Positions 18,388-27,638 of a stretch of 64,000 nt of DNA are shown here, one piece after another; positions within the stretch are counted from its first letter, which is position 1, and the number at the start of each line of letters is the position of its first letter. The notes below the pieces were generated by a model. It had not been told where the DNA came from. It saw only the letters and a program-made list of their open reading frames with translations, and ran no database searches. The stretch lies in the NCBI GenBank assembly GCA_944321455.1, contig CALULI010000006.1:310001-374000 (forward strand), in the 5' to 3' direction. Origin of the DNA: an uncultured Eggerthellaceae bacterium. Its GTDB lineage: Bacteria; Actinomycetota; Coriobacteriia; Coriobacteriales; Eggerthellaceae. A program made the position numbers and the translations under genes.

Positions 18388-19888
18388 AGCCGATAACCTC
18401 CAGATTCTTGCGGATTTGCTGCTGCAGGCGGTCGGATTCCTCGAAACACTTGGCTAGCTCGCCGGTCAGACGTTTCATCTTCTCCTCGAAGGGCTCGCCA
18501 TCGTCCTCCTCGTCCTTTATGCCTACGTAGCGACCAGGGGTCAGAATGTAATCTTGTTTGGCTATGTCCTCGATGTCGACGGCTGCGCAGAAGCCCTTCT
18601 CGTCCTCCAGTTCTCCCTTGCGGAAGGCGTCGAACGCTTTGGCCACCTTGGCGATGTCCTCGTCAGTGAACTCGCGCAGGCGACGGCTTACCATGGTGCC
18701 CATCTCGCGAGCGTCCACGAAGAGCGTCTTGCGCTGGCGGTTCGGCTCCTTGCTGATGATCCAGAGGCTCACGGGAATGCCCGTGCTGTAGAAGAGGCGG
18801 TCCGGCATGGCCACGACACCCTCGACCAGCCCGGCATCGACGATAGCCTGTCTGATGGTGCCTTCGTTGTTCTGTTGCGAAGAGAGCGACCCGTTCGCAA
18901 GCACCATGCCCATGTGCCCGCCCTCGGCCAGGTGGTGGATCATGTGCTGCATCCAGGCGAAGTTGGCGTTACCTGCGGGCGGCGTGCCGTACTCCCACCT
19001 CGGGTCCTCGGTCAGCTGATCGCCGCCCCAGTCGGAGGCGTTGAATGGCGGGTTCGCCAGCACGAAGTCGAAACGCTTGTCCTTGTGCACGTCGTTGAAG
19101 AACGTATCGGCGTTGAAAGTCCCCAGGTCGGCGTCGATGCCCCGGATGGCCAGGTTCATCATCGCCATCTTCCACGTGGTGGGGTTGCTCTCCTGGCCGA
19201 AGATGGAAAGATCGCTGATCCTGCCCTGGTGGCGGTGGACGAATTGCGCCGACTGCACGAACATGCCGCCCGACCCGCAGCAGGGGTCGTACACGCGCCC
19301 GTGGTAGGGTTGGATTATCTCGACTAGCGCGCGCACCACGCAGGCGGGCGTGTAGAACTCTCCGGCATTCTTGCCCTCGGCCTCGGCGAACTTGGAGAGG
19401 CAGTACTCGTAGGTGCGGCCCAGGATGTCGCGCGTGTCGCCCTTCTCGGCCATCTGCACGTTGGTGAACAGGTCCACCACCTCGCCCAGGCGGCGCTTGT
19501 CCAGCTCCTGCCGCGCGAAGTTCTTGGGCAGAATTCCCTTCAGCTTGTCGTTCTCCGCCTCGATGAGCCGCATCGCGTTGTCGATGACCTTGCCTATCTC
19601 GGGCGTGTGGGCCGCTCCAGCGATGACGTCCCAGCGGGCCTCCTGCGGCACCCAGAAGATGCTCTTGTAGGTATACTCGTCGCGGTCCTCCTCGAAGCCC
19701 TCGCCCTCGTCGACCAGCTCTTGGTAGCGGGCGTTGAACTTGTCGGAGATGTACTTGAGGAAGATGAGCCCGAGCACGACGTTCTTGTACTCGGACGCGT
19801 CGATGTTGCCGCGCAGCTTGTCGGCGGCGCTCCAGATCTGCTGCTCGAAACCGATCTCTGCGGTGTTGTCTGCCTTCTTGCGTGCCAT
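18377..19888 (-). CDS. hsdM: Type I restriction enzyme methyltransferase subunit
   Basis: A 503-aa N6-adenine methyltransferase subunit. An N-terminal helical domain ('WSAADKLRGNIDASEYKNVV', about 19-38) is followed by 'GEFYTPACVVRALVE', the S-adenosylmethionine motif 'DPCCGSGGMF' (201-210) and the catalytic motif NPPF (279-282). With HsdS it protects host DNA; with HsdR it forms the restriction complex. It starts 11 bp after hsdR and overlaps hsdS, so hsdR-hsdM-hsdS form one operon. All motifs are intact. Confidence 0.97.
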   Translation of the reverse strand: MARKKADNTAEIGFEQQIWSAADKLRGNIDASEYKNVVLGLIFLKYISDKFNARYQELVDEGEGFEEDRDEYTYKSIFWVPQEARWDVIAGAAHTPEIGKVIDNAMRLIEAENDKLKGILPKNFARQELDKRRLGEVVDLFTNVQMAEKGDTRDILGRTYEYCLSKFAEAEGKNAGEFYTPACVVRALVEIIQPYHGRVYDPCCGSGGMFVQSAQFVHRHQGRISDLSIFGQESNPTTWKMAMMNLAIRGIDADLGTFNADTFFNDVHKDKRFDFVLANPPFNASDWGGDQLTEDPRWEYGTPPAGNANFAWMQHMIHHLAEGGHMGMVLANGSLSSQQNNEGTIRQAIVDAGLVEGVVAMPDRLFYSTGIPVSLWIISKEPNRQRKTLFVDAREMGTMVSRRLREFTDEDIAKVAKAFDAFRKGELEDEKGFCAAVDIEDIAKQDYILTPGRYVGIKDEEDDGEPFEEKMKRLTGELAKCFEESDRLQQQIRKNLEVIGYGF

Positions 19889-19899
19889 TTGCCCTTACC

Positions 19900-22800
19900 T
19901 TACCTATCCGCCTTCGTGTCCGCCCAGAGCTCGCATTGCGCCATGACCGTCTCCATGGCCTCCTCGGCTCCCTCGGGCGGGTACTTGTATTTTCTCAGAA
20001 GCCGCTTGATGGCGCGGCGCATGCCGGCCCGTGCCGACTCCTTGCGCTGCCAGTCAATCGTCGAGTTCTTCCGCATAGCCTCGGTGAGCTCGCGGGTGAT
20101 GGCGACCAGCTGGTCGTTGTCGTAGAAGTCTTTCACCGCTTGCGGCTTGGTCAGCGCGTCGTAGAATGCAAGCTCTTCCTGCGTGAGTCCAAGTTGCTCG
20201 GCCTCGCCGCGCTCGGCCATCATATCCTTGGCCATCTTCAGCAGCTCCTCGATGACCTCGGCGTTGGTGAGCATCCCGTTGAGGTAGCTGTTGATGGTCT
20301 TCTGCAGGAGCTCGCTGAACTTCTGCGACTTCACCACGCTCGTACGCTGGTAGCTTCGCACCTGCTCCTTGATGAGGCGCTTCAGGGTCTCGAAGGCGAT
20401 GTTCTTCTCCTTCATGTGGGCGAGCTCTTCAAGGAACGACTCGTCGAAGAGCGATATCTCCACGCTGTCCTGCTCGAAGAGGTCGATGACGCCGTCGCTC
20501 TTCACGGCCTGCTCCAGGATGGCGGTCACGCGCTGATTCAGCTCGGCGTAGCTCATGCCACCGCCGCCGTTTCCACCTTTGCCCTGGATGCGGAGCACCT
20601 GCACGCGAAGCACGCTGATGAACGCCGCCTCGTGCTGATCCTCCTCGGACACCAGGCTCTTGCACAGGGAGAGCGCCTGGTTCATGAGCTGCGCCTGCTT
20701 CAGCAGGTCCTCGGTCAGGTTCGTCCGCGCCGGGTCGAGCAGCCAGTTGGCGCCCTCGGTGATGCAGCTCGCCAGCTCCTGCTTGCTGCCGCTGAATATG
20801 CGCTCGCGGTAGTCGAATCCGTACAGCAGGTCGCGGCACACTTCCAGCTTCTCGCGGAACTTTGGGTACGCCGTCGCGGCGATGTCCATGTCGCCGTAGT
20901 TTGACTGGTCGCGGGCGGTGTAGTCCTTCATGGCCCGCTTGAGCGCACCGGCGATGCCGATGTAGTCCACGATCAGGCCGCCCTCCTTGCCGGGGTAGAC
21001 CCGGTTAACGCGGGCGATGGCCTGCATCAGGTTGTGGCCCTTCATGGGCTTGAACACGTACATGGTCGCCAGGCTCGGCACGTCGAAGCCCGTGAGCCAC
21101 ATGTCCACGACGATGGCTATCTTCATCGGGTCGTCGTCGCTCTTGAACTTGCGCTCCATGTCCTTCTTGTGCGTCGCGCCGCCGCAGACGTCGAACCACT
21201 CCTCGGGGTCCTGGTTGCTCATGGTCATGACGACGCAGACCTTCTCCTTCCAGGCGGGCCGCATCTCCATCAGCCTGTAGTAGATCTTCATCGCGATGGG
21301 CCGGCTGTAGGCAACGATCATCGCCTTGCCGGTCAGAACGTCGGCGCGGTTCGCCTCGTAGTGCTCGACGATGTCGGTGCAGAGCGCGTCGATGGTCTCG
21401 GGCGTGCCAAAGATGGCGTCCATGCCACCAAGCTCGTGCTTGCTGCGCTCGATGCTGGCGGCGTCCGCGTCCTCTGCGTACTCCGCGTAGACGGCATCGA
21501 GCTTGGAAAGGACGCTCTCGTCCAGGTGCAGCGCGACCACGCGGCTCTCGTAGAAGACTGGGCGCGTGGCGTTGTCCTCTACAGCCTGCGTCATGTCGTA
21601 CACGTCGATGTAGTCGCCGAAGATCTCGCGCGTGTTCTTGTCCTCGGTGGCAATGGGCGTCCCCGTGAAGCCGATGTAGCTCGCGTTGGGCAGGGCCTTG
21701 CGAACCATGCGGGCCGCGCCTATGGTCACGTTACCGCGCTCGTCCATGCGCTCGGTCAGTCCGTATTGCCCACGGTGCGCCTCGTCCACCATCACGACCA
21801 CGTTGCTGCGGTCGCACAGCGGCTCGTCGCCGTCCATGAACTTCTGCATCGTCGTGAAGATGATGCCGTTGGCCTCGCGCCCGATGAGCAGGTCCTTCAG
21901 GTGCTGTCGGCTCTTTGCGTTCACGGGCTCCTGGCGCAGGAACGCCTTGCAGCGCCCGAACTGACCGTAGAGCTGGTCGTCCAGGTCGTTGCGGTCGGTG
22001 ATGACCACGATGGTCGGGCTATCCAGCCGCTCCTGCAAAAGATGCGCGAAGAACACCATCGAAAGCGACTTGCCCGATCCTTGTGTGTGCCAGAACACGC
22101 CGATCTTGCCGTCTCCGCTCACGGCCTCCACGGCGCGGTCGGCCGCCTTGCGCACCGCGAAGTACTGGTGGTACCCAGCGAGTATCTTCACGACGCTCTC
22201 GGCCGAGTCGTTGAAGCAGATGAAGTTGTGCACGATGTCGATGAGGCGCTCCTTGCCGAACATGCCGTCGAGCATTGTCTTCCAGTCTGCGTGCGCCGTT
22301 GCCGAGTAGTCTCCGTCCACGCTCTTCCAAGCGACGTAGCGGTCCTCCTTGGCCGTGATGGTGCCCACGCGCGTCTCGGTGAGGTCGCTCATCACGCAGA
22401 AGGCGTTCGGCACGAACAGGCTGGGAATGTGTTTCATGTAGTTGCGCAGCTGCTTGTAGGCGTGGCTTGCGTCGGTCTCCTCACGCGAGGGAGACTTCAG
22501 CTCGAACACGACGAGCGGCATGCCGTTCACGAACACGATGACGTCGGGACGCTTCTCGGAGTACTCGACGAAGGTCCACTGGTTCACCACGTGGAAGCTG
22601 TTGTTCAGCGGGTTCTTGTAGTCCAGGAGGTAGACGATGTCGTCGCGCTCCTCCTTGCCGTCGTAGAAATGCACCTCCACGCCCGACTGCAGGTAGTCGT
22701 TGAAGACCTCGTTCTTCTGGTAGAGCGTGCCCGCGTCGATGTTGGACATCTTGAGAATGGCCTGCTCGATTGCCACGTCGGGAAGGCCGGGGTTGATGCG

Positions 22801-22995
22801 CCTCAGGCTGTTGGGCAGCACCACGGGAAGGAACACGTCGCGGTAGTCCGGCGTCGTCCTCGGCACGTCCGGGCCGTGAAGGAACTCATAGCCCAGGTCG
22901 TCGCGCAGGTGCTCGATGATGACCTGCTCGTAGAAGTCCTCGTTGATGGGCATCGAGACGGCCATGTACTCGATGGACACCTTGTTGTCGAACAT
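19900..22995 (-). CDS. hsdR: Type I restriction enzyme endonuclease/translocase subunit
   Basis: About 1031 aa from the ATG at 22995, chosen because AGG lies 8 nt upstream; a GTG at 23004 in the same frame abuts the previous stop. Residue numbers here count from that GTG. The nuclease core is 'RPDVIVFVNGMPLVVFELK' (about 152-170; Asp154, Glu168, Lys170). The motor follows, with Walker A 'TQGSGKSLS' (about 307-315) and DEAH box 'VMVDEAHRGQYG' (407-410), then 'IGFTGTPIATEDK' and 'QAIARVNRVYPGKEGG' as helicase motifs. It translocates DNA with ATP and cuts unmodified DNA at a distance from the HsdS site. No frameshift is visible, so the system looks functional. Confidence 0.96.
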   Translation of the reverse strand: MFDNKVSIEYMAVSMPINEDFYEQVIIEHLRDDLGYEFLHGPDVPRTTPDYRDVFLPVVLPNSLRRINPGLPDVAIEQAILKMSNIDAGTLYQKNEVFNDYLQSGVEVHFYDGKEERDDIVYLLDYKNPLNNSFHVVNQWTFVEYSEKRPDVIVFVNGMPLVVFELKSPSREETDASHAYKQLRNYMKHIPSLFVPNAFCVMSDLTETRVGTITAKEDRYVAWKSVDGDYSATAHADWKTMLDGMFGKERLIDIVHNFICFNDSAESVVKILAGYHQYFAVRKAADRAVEAVSGDGKIGVFWHTQGSGKSLSMVFFAHLLQERLDSPTIVVITDRNDLDDQLYGQFGRCKAFLRQEPVNAKSRQHLKDLLIGREANGIIFTTMQKFMDGDEPLCDRSNVVVMVDEAHRGQYGLTERMDERGNVTIGAARMVRKALPNASYIGFTGTPIATEDKNTREIFGDYIDVYDMTQAVEDNATRPVFYESRVVALHLDESVLSKLDAVYAEYAEDADAASIERSKHELGGMDAIFGTPETIDALCTDIVEHYEANRADVLTGKAMIVAYSRPIAMKIYYRLMEMRPAWKEKVCVVMTMSNQDPEEWFDVCGGATHKKDMERKFKSDDDPMKIAIVVDMWLTGFDVPSLATMYVFKPMKGHNLMQAIARVNRVYPGKEGGLIVDYIGIAGALKRAMKDYTARDQSNYGDMDIAATAYPKFREKLEVCRDLLYGFDYRERIFSGSKQELASCITEGANWLLDPARTNLTEDLLKQAQLMNQALSLCKSLVSEEDQHEAAFISVLRVQVLRIQGKGGNGGGGMSYAELNQRVTAILEQAVKSDGVIDLFEQDSVEISLFDESFLEELAHMKEKNIAFETLKRLIKEQVRSYQRTSVVKSQKFSELLQKTINSYLNGMLTNAEVIEELLKMAKDMMAERGEAEQLGLTQEELAFYDALTKPQAVKDFYDNDQLVAITRELTEAMRKNSTIDWQRKESARAGMRRAIKRLLRKYKYPPEGAEEAMETVMAQCELWADTKADR

Positions 22996-23004
22996 GCCCG
23001 CCAC

Positions 23005-23217
23005 CTACTTCCGGTCGCGAGGAGCGGAAAGCTTCTCGATCATGCTCTGCTTGACGAAAGAGGTGAAGGTGAGCCCCGAAAGCGATGCGGCCTCCTTGGC
23101 CGAGTCGCGAAGGCTGCGCGGGATGCGGATGGTGACGGGAACCAGTTCCGAATCCACGAGAAACGCCTGAATCTCGGACGTCGTAGCGCCAGACTCAAGC
23201 AGCTCCGAATACTTCAT
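23005..23217 (-). CDS. Ribbon-helix-helix protein upstream of hsdR
   Basis: A 70-aa protein (MKYSELLESGATTSEIQAFL...) with AGGA 6 nt before the ATG; the frame extends further upstream but without a ribosome site. The part 'LVPVTIRIPRSLRDSAKEAA' and 'SGLTFTSFVKQSMIEKL' is a typical ribbon-helix-helix DNA-binding pattern: a short beta strand (VTIRIP) followed by two helices, as in Arc/MetJ or antitoxin proteins. Its stop codon abuts the hsdR start region, so it should be the first gene of the restriction operon. No toxin partner is adjacent. It could control hsdRMS expression; that is inference. Confidence 0.7.
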   Translation of the reverse strand: MKYSELLESGATTSEIQAFLVDSELVPVTIRIPRSLRDSAKEAASLSGLTFTSFVKQSMIEKLSAPRDRK

Positions 23218-23986
23218 GAGCCGTCCTAACAACATGTTGACAAGAGCAATACATAACAGGCTCATGATAACAGACCAGGAGAACACGATGCTTAGCTGGC
23301 AGCTTAGTTACCCGCGCGTGACGTGAATAACCTTGGCGAAGGTCATATTTGTCAAGGAGCATAAACGCGAGAAGGGCGTGTTGCTGCATGTTGATAGCTA
23401 GATGCCTGTGCTGGAAGAATGGACCTGTGAGCAAACCATGCGTGTCCGGCGATAAAGGCTGAGGAACTCTCACGCTGTTGAATTTGTTTTGCCGCCATCC
23501 CTGGCTGCTGGCCTGGCCGTGCGCTACTCGTCGCGGGTTGTCCGGTCTGCTGCCGTCACGAGCTCGTCCGCGCACGCCCGGTCTATCGGCCAGCGCGGGC
23601 GGCAAAGGCTCACTGCAGCGGCCACCCGGCTGGCGTCTCGAACCTGAAGGTGTAAGCCTCGCGCACATCAGGACCTGCGAAGATCCCTTGCAGCTATCGC
23701 TTTATCTGAACCTCAAGAATCTACTCGAAACCTGACGGGTTTTCCCCGACAACGCCTCCGTGCCTATAGGCGCTCCAAGGCTGCTGTAACCGCTAAGCGC
23801 AAGGCATGTATGACACCGTCTACTGAAATCGCTTAGCATAATCCCAGGTCGGCGGTAACGGTTTGCCCCAAGATCACCCAGCCTCTTGAATAGCCAGCCC
23901 TCGGTGGGGTACTATACATGTAGTCATTTACCGATAGTTTATGACGCGGCCTGCCTCGGAGCCAGAAATCCGGGGCACTGGTGTTT
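23218..23986. other. Gene-free stretch between the restriction operon and the nuclease pair
   Basis: About 770 bp without a convincing gene. Open frames here (for example 23195-23668 minus and 23478-23735 plus) have no ribosome site or recognisable protein pattern. One short minus-strand run near 23626-23690 reads LQGIFAGPDVREAYTFRFET between two stops and looks like a relic. The region probably holds the promoter of the restriction operon and debris of lost prophage genes. Confidence 0.35.
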
Positions 23987-24487
23987 CTAAGCACCCCAAA
24001 CGCCCATGTTCGTACCCTGTCCTCTAATACAGCGGTCGTAATAGCTCTTGCTGGAAGGGTATGCAGTCAAGATTGCATAGCGATTCTGGACCTCGGCCAT
24101 AACCACAACATAGTATTCGTGTTCCACCTCAATGACGGTAAGCACGCGCCTCACGCTCAGTTTCTTGCCACGCCTTTCGGAAACGCGATAGCACCTCGAC
24201 TCTATCTCTCCGCGAATCACCTTTCCTATCAGTGGTAGGCATCTCGCGCGCCGCTCTACGAAATCTATGTCGTGGCCTAATGCGGTGTCGTACTTGTTAG
24301 AACTGCCAGAAACAATATGGCTAAAGCTCACTTCAGTGAAACCGCGGACAAGCTTGCCGTCAAAGGCAATAACCTCTACGTCACTCAGATTTTCAACAAA
24401 ATAGTCCCAGCACTGGTCGAGCTTTTCCTCGTCATTCGAGCAGCCTGAAAAATCCAGCAGGCCGTCATCGCCAATCGTGTACGCCAT
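23987..24487 (-). CDS. PBECR-like nuclease domain protein (tentative)
   Basis: A 166-aa protein starting 3 bp after the DUF3800 stop. The second half, 'RRVLTVIEVEHEYYVVVMAE', 'NRYAILTAYPSSKSYYDRCI', has the strand pattern and 'TAYP' ending seen in phage PBECR domains (Barnase/EndoU/ColicinE5-D/RelE-like nucleases); 'HDIDFVERRARCLPLIGKVI' supplies the basic and histidine residues. Such domains are often attached to phage portal or head proteins, and a portal gene lies one gene away. The assignment is by eye only; an unrelated phage protein is possible. Confidence 0.45.
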   Translation of the reverse strand: MAYTIGDDGLLDFSGCSNDEEKLDQCWDYFVENLSDVEVIAFDGKLVRGFTEVSFSHIVSGSSNKYDTALGHDIDFVERRARCLPLIGKVIRGEIESRCYRVSERRGKKLSVRRVLTVIEVEHEYYVVVMAEVQNRYAILTAYPSSKSYYDRCIRGQGTNMGVWGA

Positions 24488-24490
24488 GGG

Positions 24491-25180
24491 CTACTCCCCG
24501 AAAGCGAAGACGTTGAACTTGCGTTCAGATGCCCACGTCGAGAACCGCAACGACGGTCGCCCGAGTCTGCCAGCGAGATGTTCGCAAAGCTCGACCTTGA
24601 AGGAACTTGCCTTAGGGTACTTGTTTGGATCGGTATGTCCGTTCCACTCGTAACCCATGCATCCGATGAGAAGGTCTGCCACCTGTACGAGTGCGCATTC
24701 CCGCGATTCGACCTCCTCCATGCAGGCGAGCTCGCAGCCGCTTGGCATGCTTCGCCAAGTTTTCCCACGTAGCGTATCCACGCGGCGCTGTCTCGAGTTC
24801 TTCTTCTTGTCGAGATAAACGTGATACATGTTGCCGGATACGAGCCAATGGTAGAGGAGCTGGTGATAGGCAACGTAAAAGCCGTCCTCGTCGTCTGAGG
24901 ACCAAAGGTTACCCTTGTTCACCACAACGCATCGGAAGAGAAGGTCGTCGCAGCTGACGAACCAGTCGATGACCGCCTTGTAGAAGTCTCCCTTGTTTGG
25001 CGAAGCGGATTTCCAGCCGAACTCACCGCCGATTCCGTATTGGCGCTTGATCTCGTTCAGATCGGCTACGATTTCGGGCTTATTGTCGCGCAGGCACTTC
25101 ACGGCGCCGATGACCAAATAAGGGTCATCAGGATTCGAGTACCTGCTCTCGTCGCAATAGATATTGACGTCGTTGGGCAT
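24491..25180 (-). CDS. DUF3800 domain protein
   Basis: A 229-aa protein from the ATG at about 25180, which has GGAG about 8 nt upstream; further upstream codons in frame lack a site. The N-terminus 'NIYCDESRYSNPDDPYLVIGAV' is the DUF3800 signature, where the Asp-Glu pair sits at the start of an RNase H-like fold. 'RECALVQVADLLIGCMGYEW' near the C-terminus supplies the later conserved Asp. DUF3800 proteins are common in prophages and defence islands; most are unstudied. It is coupled to the 23987-24487 gene and lies after the portal gene. Confidence 0.75.
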   Translation of the reverse strand: MPNDVNIYCDESRYSNPDDPYLVIGAVKCLRDNKPEIVADLNEIKRQYGIGGEFGWKSASPNKGDFYKAVIDWFVSCDDLLFRCVVVNKGNLWSSDDEDGFYVAYHQLLYHWLVSGNMYHVYLDKKKNSRQRRVDTLRGKTWRSMPSGCELACMEEVESRECALVQVADLLIGCMGYEWNGHTDPNKYPKASSFKVELCEHLAGRLGRPSLRFSTWASERKFNVFAFGE

Positions 25181-25281
25181 AGTTTGCATCTCCGTTGGGC
25201 ATGTCTGTTTTGCAGAAGACAGTATACCAGCGTGGGCGTCAACCATTAATGCCACCGCATCTGTTGACGGTTTAAGATGCT

Positions 25282-26769
25282 CTATTGCGAAAGACCCTCG
25301 GCCGACTGTCTGCTCGCAAGCCCACGAGCTCGAGCCTTAGCCGTCTTCTCGTCCTCGCCGTACCATTTGGCGCGATATTCCCAGGCGTTCATGGTGACGC
25401 CCACCTCGCGCATGTCCTGCTCCTTCTCAGCAGCAACGTCCTGCACGATGGAGTCGTCGTACTGGACGCGCATACAGCCCTCATCGGGGATGCTCTCCCC
25501 AAAGCCGCGCGAGACGCCCATGACAGCCCTGGCGATGCCCGTGATAGCCCCCTCGAGCGCGTTCTCATGTCTTCGAATATTGCGCATCAGGGCGGAGTTG
25601 TCAGAGGACACCTCGGTGGCCGTGCGGACGTACCCACGTGACTCGTCGAAGTCGAAATATCCCAGCCCGAAGCCGCAAAGATCCCCGAGCATCTGGAGAG
25701 CTATGCGGAATGCCTCGCTTTGCGAAGAGGTGCGCAGCGCCGGCGCGAACTCCTGGATCGTGTCTTCGGTCGACATCACCTTTCGGAAGACGGTGCAGTC
25801 CTGCTTACCGAACGGTATGGAGATGGCCTTGTCACCGGTCTTCTCGCGATCGAAAAGTACGTCGGAGAGAAACACGCGCATCTTGCTCACGTCTACCTCG
25901 TTGATGAGAGCGTCGAAGGTGAGGTCCACCGCCTGCACGGCATCCACCGCATCCGCGAAGACTGACTGCCCGTAGGGCGACATGTCCACACGCGTATTGG
26001 TGACGGCGGGCTTGACGATGCCGAAGGTGAGGAAAGCGCATCCCGTATCAAACACCGGCGCAACACCCACGGGCGCGAGCTCGTTCCCGTCCTTGTCGAA
26101 GCAGACGGTGACGATCTTGTAGCTCTCCCCATTGTTCATAGCGAGAAGAGCGTCCGCGTGCTCAGGTGATAGTGAGGAATTGGAAGGTGAAGAAGAGCCT
26201 GCCGAGAAGCCCATGCCGCCCTTTAGGTGCATCTGCAGCTGGTCGACTGCCTTCCCGCGGTAGAACGCCCGCGTTACGAACGCGCATTCCGTGACGCCGT
26301 CCTCGTCCCACGTGAGCGGTATCACCATCCGGGCATCGTAATGCCGGATGCGGACCTCCTTCCTATCCAGGTCGAGCCAAAGCGCCCAAGCCCCGGTACC
26401 CAGCCCGAACGCCCGAACGACGGTGTCCTGCGCCTGCGCCATGAACCCCGTGCGGGAGAAGAACCCGTCTATCCACTCGGTAGCCTTCTGGTCCTCGCAA
26501 ACGACCTTGACCTCCTCGTTGAGGAGAAGAGATCCCCACTCCTTGCACACGCGCATAGCAGGGTGAATGGACCGCCGGTGAACCTCGTACACCCGCCCGA
26601 GCCCGTCCTTGTCACGATAGTCGTAGAAATCCCCGCGAGCCCCCATCCAGTCGTCCCACGACCGAATCCACGGCTCCATGTCATCCAGGGGAAGGACAAA
26701 CCCCAACCCCCGTAGATACTCCTTCACGTGCTCAGGCACCCAGTACTCGTCCAAGCTATTCACGCTCAT
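25282..26769 (-). CDS. Phage portal protein
   Basis: A 495-aa protein. The start MSVNSLDEYWVPEHVKEY (26769) has GGAGG 7 nt upstream. 'RVCKEWGSLLLNEEVKV', 'GLGTGAWALWLD', 'AVDLTFDALINEVDVSKMRV' and 'RTATEVSSDNSALMRNIRRH' are the pattern of SPP1-gp6-like/DUF portal proteins of siphophages, the dodecameric ring through which DNA enters the capsid. The frame is intact. Terminase remnants lie upstream, but head, tail and lysis genes are missing, so it is probably a leftover. A plus-strand gene separates it from terL. Confidence 0.85.
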   Translation of the reverse strand: MSVNSLDEYWVPEHVKEYLRGLGFVLPLDDMEPWIRSWDDWMGARGDFYDYRDKDGLGRVYEVHRRSIHPAMRVCKEWGSLLLNEEVKVVCEDQKATEWIDGFFSRTGFMAQAQDTVVRAFGLGTGAWALWLDLDRKEVRIRHYDARMVIPLTWDEDGVTECAFVTRAFYRGKAVDQLQMHLKGGMGFSAGSSSPSNSSLSPEHADALLAMNNGESYKIVTVCFDKDGNELAPVGVAPVFDTGCAFLTFGIVKPAVTNTRVDMSPYGQSVFADAVDAVQAVDLTFDALINEVDVSKMRVFLSDVLFDREKTGDKAISIPFGKQDCTVFRKVMSTEDTIQEFAPALRTSSQSEAFRIALQMLGDLCGFGLGYFDFDESRGYVRTATEVSSDNSALMRNIRRHENALEGAITGIARAVMGVSRGFGESIPDEGCMRVQYDDSIVQDVAAEKEQDMREVGVTMNAWEYRAKWYGEDEKTAKARARGLASRQSAEGLSQ

Positions 26770-26887
26770 GCGGACACCTCCGTAAACCACGCTGATGTTC
26801 ACGGTGAAGTTTCCGACATCGTCACAACCTCGCCCGTGCTTTAGAATTCGGGAGAAAGATCGTGAAGAGAGGCCATGGGAGAAGAGG

Positions 26888-27637
26888 ATGCAGAACCGAT
26901 ACACAGGCGACATCGGAGACTTCAGCAAGCTCGGGCTCCTGCGTGCATTGCGAAACGTCGACCTGTCAATCGGGCTCAACTGGTACCTAACCCCAGACGA
27001 AACGCACAACAGCGACGGTCGCCACGTGAGCTACCTCGACCAGGACGAATACCGTAAATGCGATGAGGAGCTGTGGTTAGAGCTAAGGGCCATTGTCAAA
27101 GAAGACAGGCGGAAAGTGCGCTACATGGAGAACGACCGCGTCCTCAAGGCAACGTTCTTCTCGGAATGCATCGATTTCTCTGCAAACGAAGAAGGCGAAA
27201 AGCATAGGCACAAGCCAAGGGCCGAGAGAAACGCGCTTCGCAGCGAATGGTTCGGAAGGTCGCTCGCCATGCTGGTGGGAAAAGACATTGTCTGCGTTGA
27301 CCCCGACAACGGCCTGGTGGTGCCTTCTGCCAAGGGGAAACCGAAGGAGAACAAGTACGTCCTGCCCTCCGAACTCGCCAGATACTACGCCCAAGGCTCT
27401 ACCGTCATCTATTACCAGCACAAGGCGAGATATAAGGACGATCATTACGCTCGGCAGCTCGGCGAGCTATTGAAAAGGCCAGATTTTGAAGGCGCTTCCG
27501 GTCTCGCATTGAAGTTCAAGACAACTTCGCAGCGGTATTACATGTTCGTCATCCAGCCGCGTCATGGGGAAACGATTGAGAATGCCGTAGGTCAGATGCT
27601 CTCGTCAGCTTGGGGCAAACATTTCCATCTGCTGTAA
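26888..27637 (+). CDS. Unknown prophage cargo protein, 'MQNRYTGDIGDFSK' family
   Basis: A 249-aa protein. The ATG at 26888 is chosen because homologues I recall begin 'MxNRYxGDIGDFGKYGLLR'; the open frame goes 31 codons further upstream, and GGGAG precedes this ATG. It contains 'LNWYLTPDETHNSDG', 'LSYLD'-like and 'DIVCVDPDNGLVVPS' (a possible Asp-rich site), and 'STVIYYQHKARYKDDHYARQ'. The 3' end 'YYMFVIQPRHGETI' is beta-rich. The family is uncharacterised and often near phage or defence genes. It is the only plus-strand gene between minus-strand portal and terminase genes, its 3' end one base from terL, so it looks like an inserted cargo gene with its own promoter. Confidence 0.65.
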   Translation: MQNRYTGDIGDFSKLGLLRALRNVDLSIGLNWYLTPDETHNSDGRHVSYLDQDEYRKCDEELWLELRAIVKEDRRKVRYMENDRVLKATFFSECIDFSANEEGEKHRHKPRAERNALRSEWFGRSLAMLVGKDIVCVDPDNGLVVPSAKGKPKENKYVLPSELARYYAQGSTVIYYQHKARYKDDHYARQLGELLKRPDFEGASGLALKFKTTSQRYYMFVIQPRHGETIENAVGQMLSSAWGKHFHLL

Positions 27638-27638
27638 A

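Noticed and set aside
18554-20904. Long plus-strand frames opposite hsdM and hsdR
   Set aside because: Same antisense effect of high G+C coding sequence; no ribosome sites or known domains.
21034-23229. A 731-codon plus-strand open frame opposite hsdR
   Set aside because: It is the antisense shadow of a G+C-rich gene; the product is Val/Leu/His/Arg-rich without any family pattern, while hsdR on the other strand has every expected motif.
23195-23735. Small genes upstream of the ribbon-helix-helix gene
   Set aside because: Open frames on both strands lack ribosome sites and recognisable protein features; most likely debris.
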